DNA of 64,000 nt, taken from NCBI RefSeq assembly GCF_900106995.1, contig NZ_FNOK01000010.1:124001-188000 (forward strand). The letters run 5' to 3'. Of this stretch, positions 8,386-16,689 are shown in pieces. The position numbers were made by a program, and so were the translations under genes. The DNA comes from Saccharopolyspora shandongensis. GTDB taxonomy: Bacteria > Actinomycetota > Actinomycetes > Mycobacteriales > Pseudonocardiaceae. The stretch's first letter is position 1. Each line of letters opens with the position of its first letter. The notes under the pieces were generated by a model. The model searched no databases. It saw only the letters and a list, made by a program, of their open reading frames with translations, and was not told where the DNA came from.

Positions 8386-9645
8386 TCACCGGCCGCCGAC
8401 GAGCGCGGACTTCACCGACTCCGCGATGATTTCCAGCCCTTCATCGACTTCGGCGTCGGTGAGCGTGAGCGGCGGCAGCAGTTTCACCACTTCGCCGCCG
8501 GGGCCCGAGGTCTCCAGCAGCAGGCCTCTTTCGAACGCGGCGGCGCAGACCTGGCCGGCGAGTTCGCCGCCGCTGAACTCCAGCCCGCGAGCCAGGCCGC
8601 GGCCCTTGGCCACCAGACCCGCCTCGGGGAAGCGCTCGACGACGTTCTGCAGGCCGATTCCGACGCGCTCGCCCTTGGCCCGGGTGGACTTCTCCAACTC
8701 GTCGTCGCTCCAGTAGACGCGCAGCGCCTCGGCGGCGGTCACGAACGCGGGGCTGACACCGCGGAAGGTGCCGTTGTGCTCACCCGGCTCCCACACGTCC
8801 AGCTCCGGCTTGATCAACGTGAGCGCCATCGGAAGCCCGTAGCCGCCAATGGATTTCGACAGGCAGACGAGGTCCGGTTCGATGCCGGCGTCCTCGAAGC
8901 TGAAGAACGGCCCGGTGCGCCCGCAGCCCATCTGCACGTCGTCGACGATCACCAGGATGCCGTGCGACCGGCACAGCTCTTGGAGCCCGCGCAACCATTC
9001 CGCGCTGGCGGCGTTGATCCCGCCCTCGCCCTGCACGGTCTCCACGATCACGGCGGCCGGCTCGTCGAGGCCGCTGCCAGGGTCGTCCAGCAGCCGCTCG
9101 AAGTAGCCCAGGTAGGGAAACGAGTCGTCGAAGTAGCGGTCGAAGGGCATCGGAGTGGCGTGCACCAGCGGAACCCCGGCACCCCTGCGGTGCAGGGAGT
9201 TGCCGGTCGCCGACAACGCGCCGAGCGTCATGCCGTGGAATCCGTTGGTGAAGTGGACGACCTGCTTCCTGCCGGTCACCTTGCGCGCCAGCTTCAGCGC
9301 CGCCTCCACCGCGTTCGTCCCGCCCGGCCCGGGGAAGACCACCCGGTACGACAACTCGCGCGGTGCGAAGATCTTCTCTTCCAGCGTCACCAGCAGATCC
9401 CGCTTGGCGGCGGTGAACATGTCCAGCGCGTGGGTCACCCCGTCCCGCGCGAGGTAGTCGATCAGCGCCTGCTTGAGGACGGGGTTGTTGTGCCCGTAGT
9501 TCAGGGCGCCCGCGCCGGCGAAGAAGTCCAGGTACGGCCTTCCGTCCTCGGCGTAGATCCGGCTGCCCGACGCCCGGTCGAACACCACCGGCCAGCCGCG
9601 GCAGTAGCTGCGCACCTCGGATTCGAGTTGTTCGAAGATGCTCAT
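8386..9645 (-). CDS. ectB: EctB-type L-2,4-diaminobutyrate aminotransferase
   Basis: This is a 419-aa class III PLP aminotransferase. It matches diaminobutyrate:2-oxoglutarate aminotransferase (EctB) along its length, with FFAGAGALNYGHNN at the N-terminus, GPGGTNAVEAALKLAR, GFHGMTLGALSATGN, ETVQGEGGIN, the Asp in VDDVQMGCGRTG, and the PLP lysine in LSKSIGGYGLPMA near residue 268. It makes L-Dab from aspartate semialdehyde using glutamate. In ectoine loci ectB sits beside ectA and ectC, which are absent here, so Dab is probably a building block or is further modified. It lies between the JmjC gene and the A-T didomain in one operon with gaps of about 40 bp. Confidence 0.85.
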   Translation of the reverse strand: MSIFEQLESEVRSYCRGWPVVFDRASGSRIYAEDGRPYLDFFAGAGALNYGHNNPVLKQALIDYLARDGVTHALDMFTAAKRDLLVTLEEKIFAPRELSYRVVFPGPGGTNAVEAALKLARKVTGRKQVVHFTNGFHGMTLGALSATGNSLHRRGAGVPLVHATPMPFDRYFDDSFPYLGYFERLLDDPGSGLDEPAAVIVETVQGEGGINAASAEWLRGLQELCRSHGILVIVDDVQMGCGRTGPFFSFEDAGIEPDLVCLSKSIGGYGLPMALTLIKPELDVWEPGEHNGTFRGVSPAFVTAAEALRVYWSDDELEKSTRAKGERVGIGLQNVVERFPEAGLVAKGRGLARGLEFSGGELAGQVCAAAFERGLLLETSGPGGEVVKLLPPLTLTDAEVDEGLEIIAESVKSALVGGR

Positions 9646-9687
9646 GTCGTCATCCGTTTGACCCGTGTCCGCTGTCTTCGTCGCTGC

Positions 9688-10587
9688 TCAAGAGATGTAG
9701 GTGAAGTAGGACTTGAGGGCCGGCATCAGCACCCGATGCGGAATCCGCGCCCAGAGGCCGAGCGCGAACAGCAGGTTGTAGCGCAGGTTCTGGAGCGGCA
9801 TGCCGTGGCGGACCGCGGTCAGGCCGCGGCGCGAGCTCAGGCGGTCGTGCCAGTCGATGTTGAACGACACCGACGCGGTCAACGAGGTGACCTTGTGCAG
9901 GGTGCCCGGGGGCATGTAGAACAGGTCGCCCGCCTCCACCACGCAGGTCCGGATCCGGGCACCGCGGAATCGTGGGAACCGCTCGAAGTCGGGCGCATCC
10001 GGATCGACCGGCGACCACCGCCAGTTGTAGGTGTAGCAGAGGTCGCGGTCGGCGGCGTCGATCAGGACCCACCGCTTGCTGCCGTGGATCTGGAAGAAGA
10101 GGTTGTGGGTGAGCAGCGTGTCGAAGTGCAGGGGCGTCAACGCGCGCGAGGGGCCGACGAAGAACTGGGTGAACGCCCACCACTCGTCCCGGAAGAACTC
10201 GGGTAAGAACTCGGCCGGAAATGGCTGCAAGTCGCGTCGCAGCTCCGGAATCAGCGACAGCAGGGGGATGTCGTGCAGGTACGCGGGCGGCTGAGCGGCG
10301 TCCTGCTCGGCGGGCGTCTTCTGCTCCCATTCGGTCACCGCCTGGCAGTAGTCCGCCAGGCGCGCCGTGGCGGTGCGGCCCTCGGACACCAAGCCGGTCT
10401 TCAGCCGCACCTCCAGGTCCGGGGCCAGTTCTGCGAGGTGTTCCACCGACCAGCGCGACGCGGCGGGGAAGTCGGCGATCGCCCCTTTCATCAGGACGGG
10501 TTTCTTGTTCGCGTACTCGGCGTAGAACTCCGCGGGAGACAGCTGCGGGCGGACGTCGACGGGCGAGAACGGGGCCGTGGTTGTCAT
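9688..10587 (-). CDS. JmjC/cupin-8 Fe(II)/2-oxoglutarate hydroxylase
   Basis: This is a 299-aa cupin-like (JmjC) oxygenase. The iron facial triad is visible: HxD in LTPLHFDTLLTHN (about 150-160) and the distal His in MPPGTLHKVTSL (about 245), with the NLFFQIHGSKRWVL and EAGDLFYMPP strands that frame it. Enzymes of this family hydroxylate amino-acid or peptide carbons using O2 and 2-oxoglutarate. ATG 10587 is preceded by AGGAGGAGC, so the longer open frame to 10830 is not used. It lies between the KAS III-like and ectB genes, suggesting it hydroxylates Dab, Dap or a peptide-bound residue. Substrate and timing are inferred only. Confidence 0.8.
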   Translation of the reverse strand: MTTTAPFSPVDVRPQLSPAEFYAEYANKKPVLMKGAIADFPAASRWSVEHLAELAPDLEVRLKTGLVSEGRTATARLADYCQAVTEWEQKTPAEQDAAQPPAYLHDIPLLSLIPELRRDLQPFPAEFLPEFFRDEWWAFTQFFVGPSRALTPLHFDTLLTHNLFFQIHGSKRWVLIDAADRDLCYTYNWRWSPVDPDAPDFERFPRFRGARIRTCVVEAGDLFYMPPGTLHKVTSLTASVSFNIDWHDRLSSRRGLTAVRHGMPLQNLRYNLLFALGLWARIPHRVLMPALKSYFTYIS

Positions 10588-10742
10588 GCTCCTCCTGTTC
10601 GGCTTTGCATCAGCGGAGTTGACCGCGAGGACAGCGTGGATCGCCGGCTCGGTGCTGCGGTGGTGAGCGCTCGGCGAACGCGCTCGGTGCGGCCAGGACC
10701 GCAGCGGGTCCGCCGCGGCGCGTTCCAGCGCCGGGGGCGGAG

Positions 10743-11759
10743 TCAGTCCTGCCCATCGGCTGACCATTCCGGCTCGTCGACGATGTCCACGACCGCACAG
10801 CCGTGGCTGAAACCGACACCGTTGCCGCACAGGGCGACCCGGTCACCGACGTGCACCGCACCGGTCTCCAGCAGATGCGTCAGGCCGGCGAACTGATCGG
10901 CCGTGCCGGTGTGCCCGACCGTCCGGCCCCAATCCCAGGTCGTTCTCGACTCCTCGATGCCGAATTCCTTGCGGAACTCCTGGTCGACCATCATGCGGCC
11001 CACGTTCGCGAACACCCACCGGTTGATCTCGGCGCTGAGCACTCCCGCTTCCGCCAGCGCGGTGGCGACGCTCTCCCGCTGCAGCGCGGACGCGGAGGCC
11101 AACATCGGTTGCAGCCGTCGGCGTTGTTCCGCGAGGAACTCCTGCCGGTTCGCGTAGTTCTGCGGGCCGTCGAGGACCACGTCGCTGAACCGCCCGTCCC
11201 CGAGGACCACTGTGGAAAGGATTCTGGCCACGCCGCTGCCTCGCGAGAGGACCAAGGCGGCGGCACCGTCGGCGTCCAGGTTCCCCGGATCGGAGCGGTA
11301 GCGCTCGGCGCCCGGCAACTGGTGCTTGTCGCTCGTGGCGATCAAGGCCGACCACCCCGCGGGTGCGGCGGAAAGGTACGCGGCGGCGAGTTCCAGAGCG
11401 GCGAGCCCACCGTTGCAGGTCTGCCGCACTTCTAGCGCGCTGGCCGTGCCCACGCCGACGGCCTTGCCCTGGAGGTAGGACGCGGGCACGATGCCGTCCG
11501 GCCCACCGGGCGTGGAGCTGACGTAGACGACCAGCTTGATGGCGGCGGAGTCCACGCCGGATCTCGACAACGCCCGCCGTGCCGCGTCGACTGCCAGGTC
11601 CAAGGCGAGTTCGTCGTCCTTCGCCACGCACACGGACTCGTAGGCGTGCGCTGCGCAGTAGTCGGGGTCGTACCGCCCGTCCGCCACGGCGGTCGCGGTG
11701 TCCTCCCTGCGGCCCAACGCAACGGCACCGGCCTTGACGTGAATATCGCTCCACCGCAT
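10743..11759 (-). CDS. KAS III-like acyltransferase
   Basis: This 338-aa thiolase-fold protein is of the ketoacyl synthase III type. The acyl-binding Cys is at residue 115 in VRQTCNGGLAAL, and the late glycine loop reads GNGVGFSHG. The usual KAS III His-Gln-Ala-Asn stretch is replaced by RWVFANVG, and the normally catalytic Asn position carries His (residue 284, VGHTGTAD). This Cys-His arrangement resembles CerJ-like acyltransferases, which move acyl groups to O or N nucleophiles, and differs from chain-extending synthases. It may acylate the peptide or a tailoring site. The ATG has AGGAGA 7 bases upstream. It is the first gene of the left operon and faces the MbtH-led right operon across a 350-bp divergent region. 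Confidence 0.78.
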   Translation of the reverse strand: MRWSDIHVKAGAVALGRREDTATAVADGRYDPDYCAAHAYESVCVAKDDELALDLAVDAARRALSRSGVDSAAIKLVVYVSSTPGGPDGIVPASYLQGKAVGVGTASALEVRQTCNGGLAALELAAAYLSAAPAGWSALIATSDKHQLPGAERYRSDPGNLDADGAAALVLSRGSGVARILSTVVLGDGRFSDVVLDGPQNYANRQEFLAEQRRRLQPMLASASALQRESVATALAEAGVLSAEINRWVFANVGRMMVDQEFRKEFGIEESRTTWDWGRTVGHTGTADQFAGLTHLLETGAVHVGDRVALCGNGVGFSHGCAVVDIVDEPEWSADGQD

Positions 11760-12109
11760 GGGTAGGTCTCCTGTGGGACGAATGGTCTAAGAGTGTTAAC
11801 TCTTATTAGTAGAATTTGTTGGTGAGCACGGGCGAACGTGCAGTGCTTCATTGGAAACCGTTGGTGTGGAACTGGTGTCGCGTTCAAAGATCTGCTGCGC
11901 CTTTTGCAGTATGGTGCGCGGCGGCGGCCGACCAAGCGACTGTATAGCACATTTCTAGGCGTCGGCGAGCACTTGACGTCCTATCACGGCGCGGCTATGT
12001 TTTCGTGATCAACCGACAGTCGACTTTGGTCAAAAGCAGTAGTCGATAGTGGACCCCGCGGCGGTTTGTCCGATTAGATTGCCGGCGGGTACCTGGGGAG
12101 GTAACTGCG
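11760..12109. promoter_or_regulatory. Divergent promoter region of the two cluster arms
   Basis: This 350-bp gap separates the left operon (starting with the KAS III-like gene) from the right operon (starting with the MbtH-like gene). It is clearly more A+T-rich than the genes, especially 11780-11830 and 11990-12080, as expected for promoters. It contains the palindrome listed separately. I find no ORF with coding bias inside it. Confidence 0.6.
11788..11805. promoter_or_regulatory. Perfect 7-4-7 inverted repeat, candidate operator
   Basis: The sequence TAAGAGT-GTTA-ACTCTTA is a perfect dyad with 7-bp arms and a 4-bp spacer. It lies 28 bp upstream of the KAS III-like start codon, in the A+T-rich divergent promoter region. 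The size and symmetry suit binding by a dimeric regulator. No cluster-situated regulator gene is present in the window, so its partner is unknown. Confidence 0.45.
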
Positions 12110-12322
12110 ATGTTTGATGATGAAACCATCGACTACTTCGTCGTGGTCAACGACGAAGAGCAGTACTCGATCTGGCCTGCCCGTCGTGACTTGCCGACGG
12201 GCTGGCGAGCCATCGAACCGGCGCGGTCCCGGGAGGAGTGCCTGAACCACATCGAACAGGTCTGGACCGACATGCGTCCGAAAAGCGTGCGCGAAGCGAT
12301 GGAACGGCAGTCGGTCCAGTAG
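12110..12322 (+). CDS. mbtH: MbtH-like NRPS accessory protein
   Basis: This 70-aa protein has every MbtH signature: NDEEQYSIWP near residue 14, the Trp in PTGWRAIEP, and ECLNHIEQVWTDMRPKSVRE near the C-terminus. MbtH-like proteins bind the A domain and are needed for folding or activity of many actinobacterial A domains. A GGGAGGTAA site precedes the ATG. It is the only MbtH-like gene in the window, so it probably serves all A domains of the cluster. It heads the right arm but is separated from the next gene by 349 bp. Confidence 0.95.
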   Translation: MFDDETIDYFVVVNDEEQYSIWPARRDLPTGWRAIEPARSREECLNHIEQVWTDMRPKSVREAMERQSVQ

Positions 12323-12671
12323 TCCTACCTGGTCTTTTCCTAATTTTTCATGCCGTCCTGCTTCTTTCGCGAATCCGGCTCGCGCGGGTGGATCGCTCCA
12401 TTCGGCGTCGTGCCCGCGGAGGGCGGGCCCCTGGCCTGGTCCGCGAGGTGCCCTCACGGGAGCTGCAGCGGCTCCGGGTCAAGGGCGGCGCGAGGTTGTC
12501 GTGGCGGCAATGCGAAACCCCCTTGACGTTGGAGGGGCACTCGTGAACAGCGCATCGCACACACGACACCTGCCCATCCGATAAGGGTGAAATGCCGACC
12601 CACGTATACATCAGCAGAGTACTTTTAAAGATGGTTTTTAGTTTGGCCGTCCGGTCTCACTCGGAGGAAGA
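12323..12671. promoter_or_regulatory. Intergenic region before the small acidic peptide gene
   Basis: About 350 bp hold no gene I can support. The segment from about 12590 to 12655 is A+T-rich (for example TACTTTTAAAGATGGTTTTTAG) and sits just upstream of the ribosome binding site at 12663. A promoter for the next transcript is likely here. A TTTTTC-type run just after the MbtH-like stop (about 12338-12350) might terminate the first gene, but I see no clear stem. Confidence 0.4.
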
Positions 12672-12827
12672 ATGATTCTGTCGCAGCTCGTAGATGCGGA
12701 TGAACTGAACTCCCTCTCGCCCGAGGAATTGCGGGAGATGCTCGCCAAGTTGGACGACGACGTGGTCTATGGGGAGGAGGAGGACTCCGCTTCGGCCGAC
12801 GCGACACCCGGCGGAGAAGAGTCCTAG
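12672..12827 (+). CDS. Small acidic peptide, 51 aa, possible precursor or partner peptide
   Basis: A 51-codon gene has an excellent ribosome binding site (GGAGGAAGA just before ATG) and high GC3. The product begins MILSQLVDADELNSLSPEEL and ends SADATPGGEES. It has about 16 Asp/Glu and very few basic residues. Residues 8-30 look like an amphipathic helix (SPEELREMLAKL), and the C-terminal 20 residues look unstructured and acidic with several Ser and one Thr. There is no Cys. It is followed after 45 bp by the peptidase, exporter and SUMF1-fold genes. A helical N-terminus plus a short tail resembles a RiPP leader and core, but a regulatory or partner peptide is equally possible. I know of no family for it. 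Confidence 0.6.
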   Translation: MILSQLVDADELNSLSPEELREMLAKLDDDVVYGEEEDSASADATPGGEES

Positions 12828-12872
12828 GCCAGGTCCGGTCCCTGTTCGGCGGTGTGAAAGCGGGGCTCTTGT

Positions 12873-14543
12873 TTGTCAACTCTGTCAACTCAACCGGACG
12901 GTGCCGCGACGGCGTCGGTGTCCGATGTTGTGGAATACGTCTTCGAGCACTACCCGCACATCGCCAGACGGGTCGGGCGGCATGAGTTCGACGGTTGCCT
13001 CCCGGCTCTCGACGGGCGTTCGGCGACCGATCTCGATCACCTGCGAGCGGCCGCGACGAGCCGGCTCGGTTCGCTTCCGGAACAAGCGGATCCCGAGGTC
13101 CGCGCCGACCTGGGCGCGGCCTTGGGAATCTTGGCGGACGAGCGCTTCCGGGTGGCCGGACTCGGCCGCGTCCACCTCGGTCCGCTGGAGGTGCTCGCGG
13201 AGACGAACGTCTCGGTCTACCTGAGGAATCCGCACACGCCGCTCGCCGAGCGGCTGGCCGCTGTCGAGGGGCACCTGGTGCGGCTCCCCGATTTCCTGGA
13301 ACGTGCGGCCAGAACGCTGCCGACCAGGCTGCCGGCGGGAGAACGCCTGAGCGGTGTGGAGCAGGCGCGGGCGCAGGCCGTCAACCTTCGCGACATCGCG
13401 GGCCGGCTGGCCCTGGACCACCCCGAGCTCGCGGGGGAGGGACTCGCGGCCGCGGCTTCGGCCGCGGCCGCGGCCTGCGAGGACTTCGCCGGGGCCGTGG
13501 CGAAGACGGCGCCGGCCAAGGCGTTGTTCGGGCCGGAGGTACTCGCCGAATTCCTGCAAGCTGCGGAGGGGATCGAGCATCCGGTCGACGATCTCCTGGC
13601 GGAGGCGAGCGCCGAAGTCGACGCGATCGCCTCGGCGCTGGACTCGGCCGCCGCGAAACTCGGCGTCGGGCAGCGGCCGGAGGCCTACGCGCTCATGGCC
13701 GACCAGGTTTCCGATGGGTCGGTGCTGGAATCCCTGAACTCGACAATGCAGCGGATGAAGGACTTCTGGGTGCGGCAGGACATCGTCTCCGTGGAGACGG
13801 TGAATCCCCTCGAAGTCCGACGCGCACCGCAGCTTGCCGGGGCCGCCCGGGTCGAGTTCAGCATTTCCGCCCCGCTGGACGAGGTCAGGCAACCGCACAT
13901 CCTCTACGTCCCGGAACCGCCCGAATCGGCCGCGCACGGGGCGAGCCTGCGGCGGGAGTACCTGAACGACCCGATGCTCGAGGTGATCGCGGTCCACGAA
14001 GCCTTCGTGGGCCATTACGTGCAGGTAGAAGCGTCCTCCCGCGGACCGAGCATGATCCGCACCTGCATCCCGTGGTTCCCCGGATTCACCGAGGGCTGGG
14101 CGCACTACGTCGAGGAACTCGCGATCGAGCGGGGGCTCGCCGAGGGCCGACCACTCGTCGAGGTCGCCCAGCTGAAGTCCGCGCTGGAGGCGGCCACGCG
14201 GCTGCTCGTCTTCCTGTCGGTCCACATAGGACGGTGGACGCTGGCTGAAGCCGCGGAACGGGCCGCCGCGCTGTGCGACTGGTCGCCGGAGCGAGCGGCG
14301 CGAGAGGTCCTGATCGTGGCGGCAGACGCCACCGGGGCCATGTACACCCTGGGCAAACTGCGCATCCGTGAATGGAGAAAGAGGATCGAAGTGGGGACGA
14401 GCAGGTGGGAACTCCGGAATTTCCACGATCGCCTGCTGCACTGCGGTAGCGCCCCGCTGTCCGCGGCGTGGCAGTACTACCTCGACGGGCAGCACGACCC
14501 GCGATCCGCATCGGTTTCGTCGAATACGAGGTTCACGTCGTGA
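12873..14543 (+). CDS. DUF885-type metallopeptidase
   Basis: The product is about 550 aa, rich in Ala and Leu helices, with the zinc motif of DUF885 proteins in AVHEAFVGHYVQ (HExxxGH, about 372-383) and a downstream GFTEGWAHYVEELAIERG that carries the third acidic ligand. DUF885 proteins are related to M2/M3 zinc peptidases. No signal peptide is visible, so it should act in the cytoplasm. The first available start is TTG 12873; a GTG at 12918 is an alternative, and neither has a strong ribosome binding site. Its TGA overlaps the exporter's GTG by 4 bp. It may trim the small peptide encoded upstream, process the NRPS product, or act in self-protection. Confidence 0.7.
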   Translation: MSTLSTQPDGAATASVSDVVEYVFEHYPHIARRVGRHEFDGCLPALDGRSATDLDHLRAAATSRLGSLPEQADPEVRADLGAALGILADERFRVAGLGRVHLGPLEVLAETNVSVYLRNPHTPLAERLAAVEGHLVRLPDFLERAARTLPTRLPAGERLSGVEQARAQAVNLRDIAGRLALDHPELAGEGLAAAASAAAAACEDFAGAVAKTAPAKALFGPEVLAEFLQAAEGIEHPVDDLLAEASAEVDAIASALDSAAAKLGVGQRPEAYALMADQVSDGSVLESLNSTMQRMKDFWVRQDIVSVETVNPLEVRRAPQLAGAARVEFSISAPLDEVRQPHILYVPEPPESAAHGASLRREYLNDPMLEVIAVHEAFVGHYVQVEASSRGPSMIRTCIPWFPGFTEGWAHYVEELAIERGLAEGRPLVEVAQLKSALEAATRLLVFLSVHIGRWTLAEAAERAAALCDWSPERAAREVLIVAADATGAMYTLGKLRIREWRKRIEVGTSRWELRNFHDRLLHCGSAPLSAAWQYYLDGQHDPRSASVSSNTRFTS

Positions 14544-15850
14544 CGAACGGCACCAGCGAGAACGCGCTGATGGCCCGCTCCAGAACCAACTTCCTGAAGA
14601 TCTGGATAGGCACGGGAACCAGCCAACTCGGCTCCCAGATCTCACTGCTGGCGATTCCGACGCTGGCCATCCTGGTCTACCACGCGACGCCCTTCGAGGC
14701 GAGCGTCGTCGGAGCGCTCGAAGTCGTCCCGTTCACCCTGTTCTCCCTCTTGGCGGGGCCGTTGGTGGACCGGCTTCCCCGGCGAGCCGTGCTCGTCGTG
14801 TGCGATGTCGCCAGATTCGCCGCGATCGCCACCCTGGCGGGGACCTACCTGGCCGGACTCCACCACATGTGGATCATCTACGCGGTCGCGTTCGTGGTCG
14901 GGACCTTCACCGTTTTCTTCGACATCACGTTCATGTCGTTCATTCCGCACGTCGTCGCCAAAGAGCACCTGCTGACCGCGAACTCGCGGCTCGGCGCGAC
15001 GAATTCGGTCGCGCAGACGGCCGGGCCCAGCGTGGGCGGTCTGCTCATCGAGTTCCTCGGGCCCGCCCGGACGCTCGTGGTCGATGCGGTGTCCTACCTC
15101 GTCTCCGCGGCCGCCGTCGTCCTCGTGCGGGTCAAGGAACCGCGGCGGAACAACTCGACCCTCCGCATCGGCGTCCTGTTCGCGGAGATCCGCGAAGGCC
15201 TCGTGTACGTGCGGCGGAGCCCCGTGCTGGCCAGGGTCGCGCTCACCAATGCGATGTGCGACTTCGGCCAGGCCATCATCCAGTCCGTCTACCTGGTCTT
15301 CATCTACAACTCGCTGCACCTGCCGCCCGGCCAGGTGGGATTCGTGTTGGCGGTCACCGGTGTCTCGTTCGCGGTCGGGGCGATCCTGCTGCCGCGGGTG
15401 ACGCGGTGGCTCGGATTCGGGCGCACCATGGCCTTCTCGGTGCTGCTGGGGATGGGGATCGAGCTGCTGACCCCGCTGGCGATGCTCGGCTTCGCCGTCG
15501 TGGTCCTGGTCGGGATCAACATCATCACCGGCGCCACCAACGCCTTCTACGACATCAACCAGCTCACCTACCGGCAGAAGCGCACGCCGGACGAACTCCA
15601 GGGCCGCGTGCACGCGACGATGCGGATGACGTTCCAGGGGCCGACGCCCTTCGGATACCTGCTCGGTGGCGCTCTCGCGACCTTCGTCGGCGTGGCGGCC
15701 ACGATCTTCGTCGGAGCAGTCGTCTCGACCATCGGGGCGACCGCGCTGCTCACCGGAGCTGTACTACGCCTGCGGTCGATCGACGAGGTCGATCCCGATC
15801 CCGATCCGGGGAAACCCCTGTCATCCGCAACGACCAAGGAGGACCTGTGA
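14540..15850 (+). CDS. MFS exporter
   Basis: This is a membrane protein of about 436 aa with 12 predicted hydrophobic segments and the MFS loop between helices 2 and 3 (GPLVDRLPRRAVLVV, about 73-87). Further signatures include GPSVGGLLIEFLGPA near residue 165. It resembles the EntS/macrolide-efflux branch of exporters that follow natural product clusters. GTG 14540 overlaps the upstream stop by 4 bp, and its own stop overlaps the next GTG by 4 bp, so the three genes are translationally coupled. It probably exports the cluster's product, which in the acylated-precursor model would be the substrate of the membrane-anchored acylase. Confidence 0.85.
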   Translation: MTNGTSENALMARSRTNFLKIWIGTGTSQLGSQISLLAIPTLAILVYHATPFEASVVGALEVVPFTLFSLLAGPLVDRLPRRAVLVVCDVARFAAIATLAGTYLAGLHHMWIIYAVAFVVGTFTVFFDITFMSFIPHVVAKEHLLTANSRLGATNSVAQTAGPSVGGLLIEFLGPARTLVVDAVSYLVSAAAVVLVRVKEPRRNNSTLRIGVLFAEIREGLVYVRRSPVLARVALTNAMCDFGQAIIQSVYLVFIYNSLHLPPGQVGFVLAVTGVSFAVGAILLPRVTRWLGFGRTMAFSVLLGMGIELLTPLAMLGFAVVVLVGINIITGATNAFYDINQLTYRQKRTPDELQGRVHATMRMTFQGPTPFGYLLGGALATFVGVAATIFVGAVVSTIGATALLTGAVLRLRSIDEVDPDPDPGKPLSSATTKEDL

Positions 15851-16689
15851 CGGAGCTGACGAGCGAGCAAGCGACGGCCGCGACCCTGGAAACCCATGAG
15901 TGGGTGACGATTCCGGCCGGACCCTTCCTGATGGGCTCGGATGAACGCAGGGCGGACGGGAAGCCGCTGGCCGCCTCGCCGGCGCACACGGTCGAGGTGG
16001 ATGCTTTCCGGATCGCGCGTAAACCGGTGTCGGTGGCCGACTTCGCGCGTTTCGTGGCGGAGACTTCCTACGTGACCACTGCGGAGCGCTCAGGGAGCAG
16101 CTGGGTGTGGCTCGGTGGTGAGGACATCACGACGCCGGATCAGGACCACCTGTGGTTCGACCTCAAGGGCGCGTCGTGGCGGCACCCGCACGGTCCTGAG
16201 TCGGACATCGCCGACAAGGACGATCATCCCGTGACGCACGTCAGCCACCACGATTGCCTCGCGTACTGCGAGTGGTCCGGCACCCGCCTGCCCAACGAGG
16301 CCGAATGGGAGAAGGCGGCTCGCGGGACGGATGGCAGGTTGTACCCGTGGGGCGACGAGCCGCCCACGACGTCGAGCTGCAACCACACCATGCACGTCGG
16401 GGACACCTCGCCCATCGGCAAGTTTCCCGACGCGGCCGGACCGCACGGCGTGGAGGACATCGCCGGCAACGTCTGGGAATGGATGTCCAACGGGTGGCAC
16501 CGGTATCCCTTCGACGAGAACAAGAATCAGCGCATCACGACCAAGCTCGGCAAGTTCGACCTGAAAGTCGTTCGAGGTGGCTCCTTCTACAACAACTGCG
16601 ACCCGCGCGGAGTTCTCTCCTGGGTCCGCGTCTACTCGCATCCCGACTACAGCTCCTACGACATCGGTTTCCGCGTGTGCGCGCCGTGA
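15847..16689 (+). CDS. SUMF1/FGE-sulfatase-fold enzyme
   Basis: This 280-aa protein has the formylglycine-generating-enzyme fold: IPAGPFLMGSDE at the N-terminus, PVTHVSHHDCLAYCEWSG, RLPNEAEWEKAARG, YPWGDEPP, DIAGNVWEWMSNGW, and the ending GFRVCAP. True FGE has two active Cys about five residues apart after the GGS strand; here GGSFYNNCDPRG has a single Cys in a shifted place, so sulfatase activation is unlikely. Other SUMF1-fold enzymes (EgtB, OvoA and relatives) are oxygenases using His-bound iron. A role as an amino-acid or peptide oxidase is an inference. An AAGGAGG site precedes the GTG, which overlaps the exporter stop. No sulfatase gene is in the window. Confidence 0.75.
   Translation: MTELTSEQATAATLETHEWVTIPAGPFLMGSDERRADGKPLAASPAHTVEVDAFRIARKPVSVADFARFVAETSYVTTAERSGSSWVWLGGEDITTPDQDHLWFDLKGASWRHPHGPESDIADKDDHPVTHVSHHDCLAYCEWSGTRLPNEAEWEKAARGTDGRLYPWGDEPPTTSSCNHTMHVGDTSPIGKFPDAAGPHGVEDIAGNVWEWMSNGWHRYPFDENKNQRITTKLGKFDLKVVRGGSFYNNCDPRGVLSWVRVYSHPDYSSYDIGFRVCAP

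Noticed and set aside
8386-9645. An ectoine gene cluster
   Set aside because: Only the EctB-type aminotransferase is present. ectA and ectC are absent and the gene sits inside an NRPS operon, so it most likely supplies Dab.
4108-12827. ATP-grasp enzyme plus 51-aa acidic peptide as a graspetide (microviridin-like) pair
   Set aside because: The two genes are 7 kb apart in opposite arms. The ATP-grasp protein shows no graspetide-specific features and the peptide lacks a clear Thr/Ser-rich core repeat. It remains only a remote possibility.
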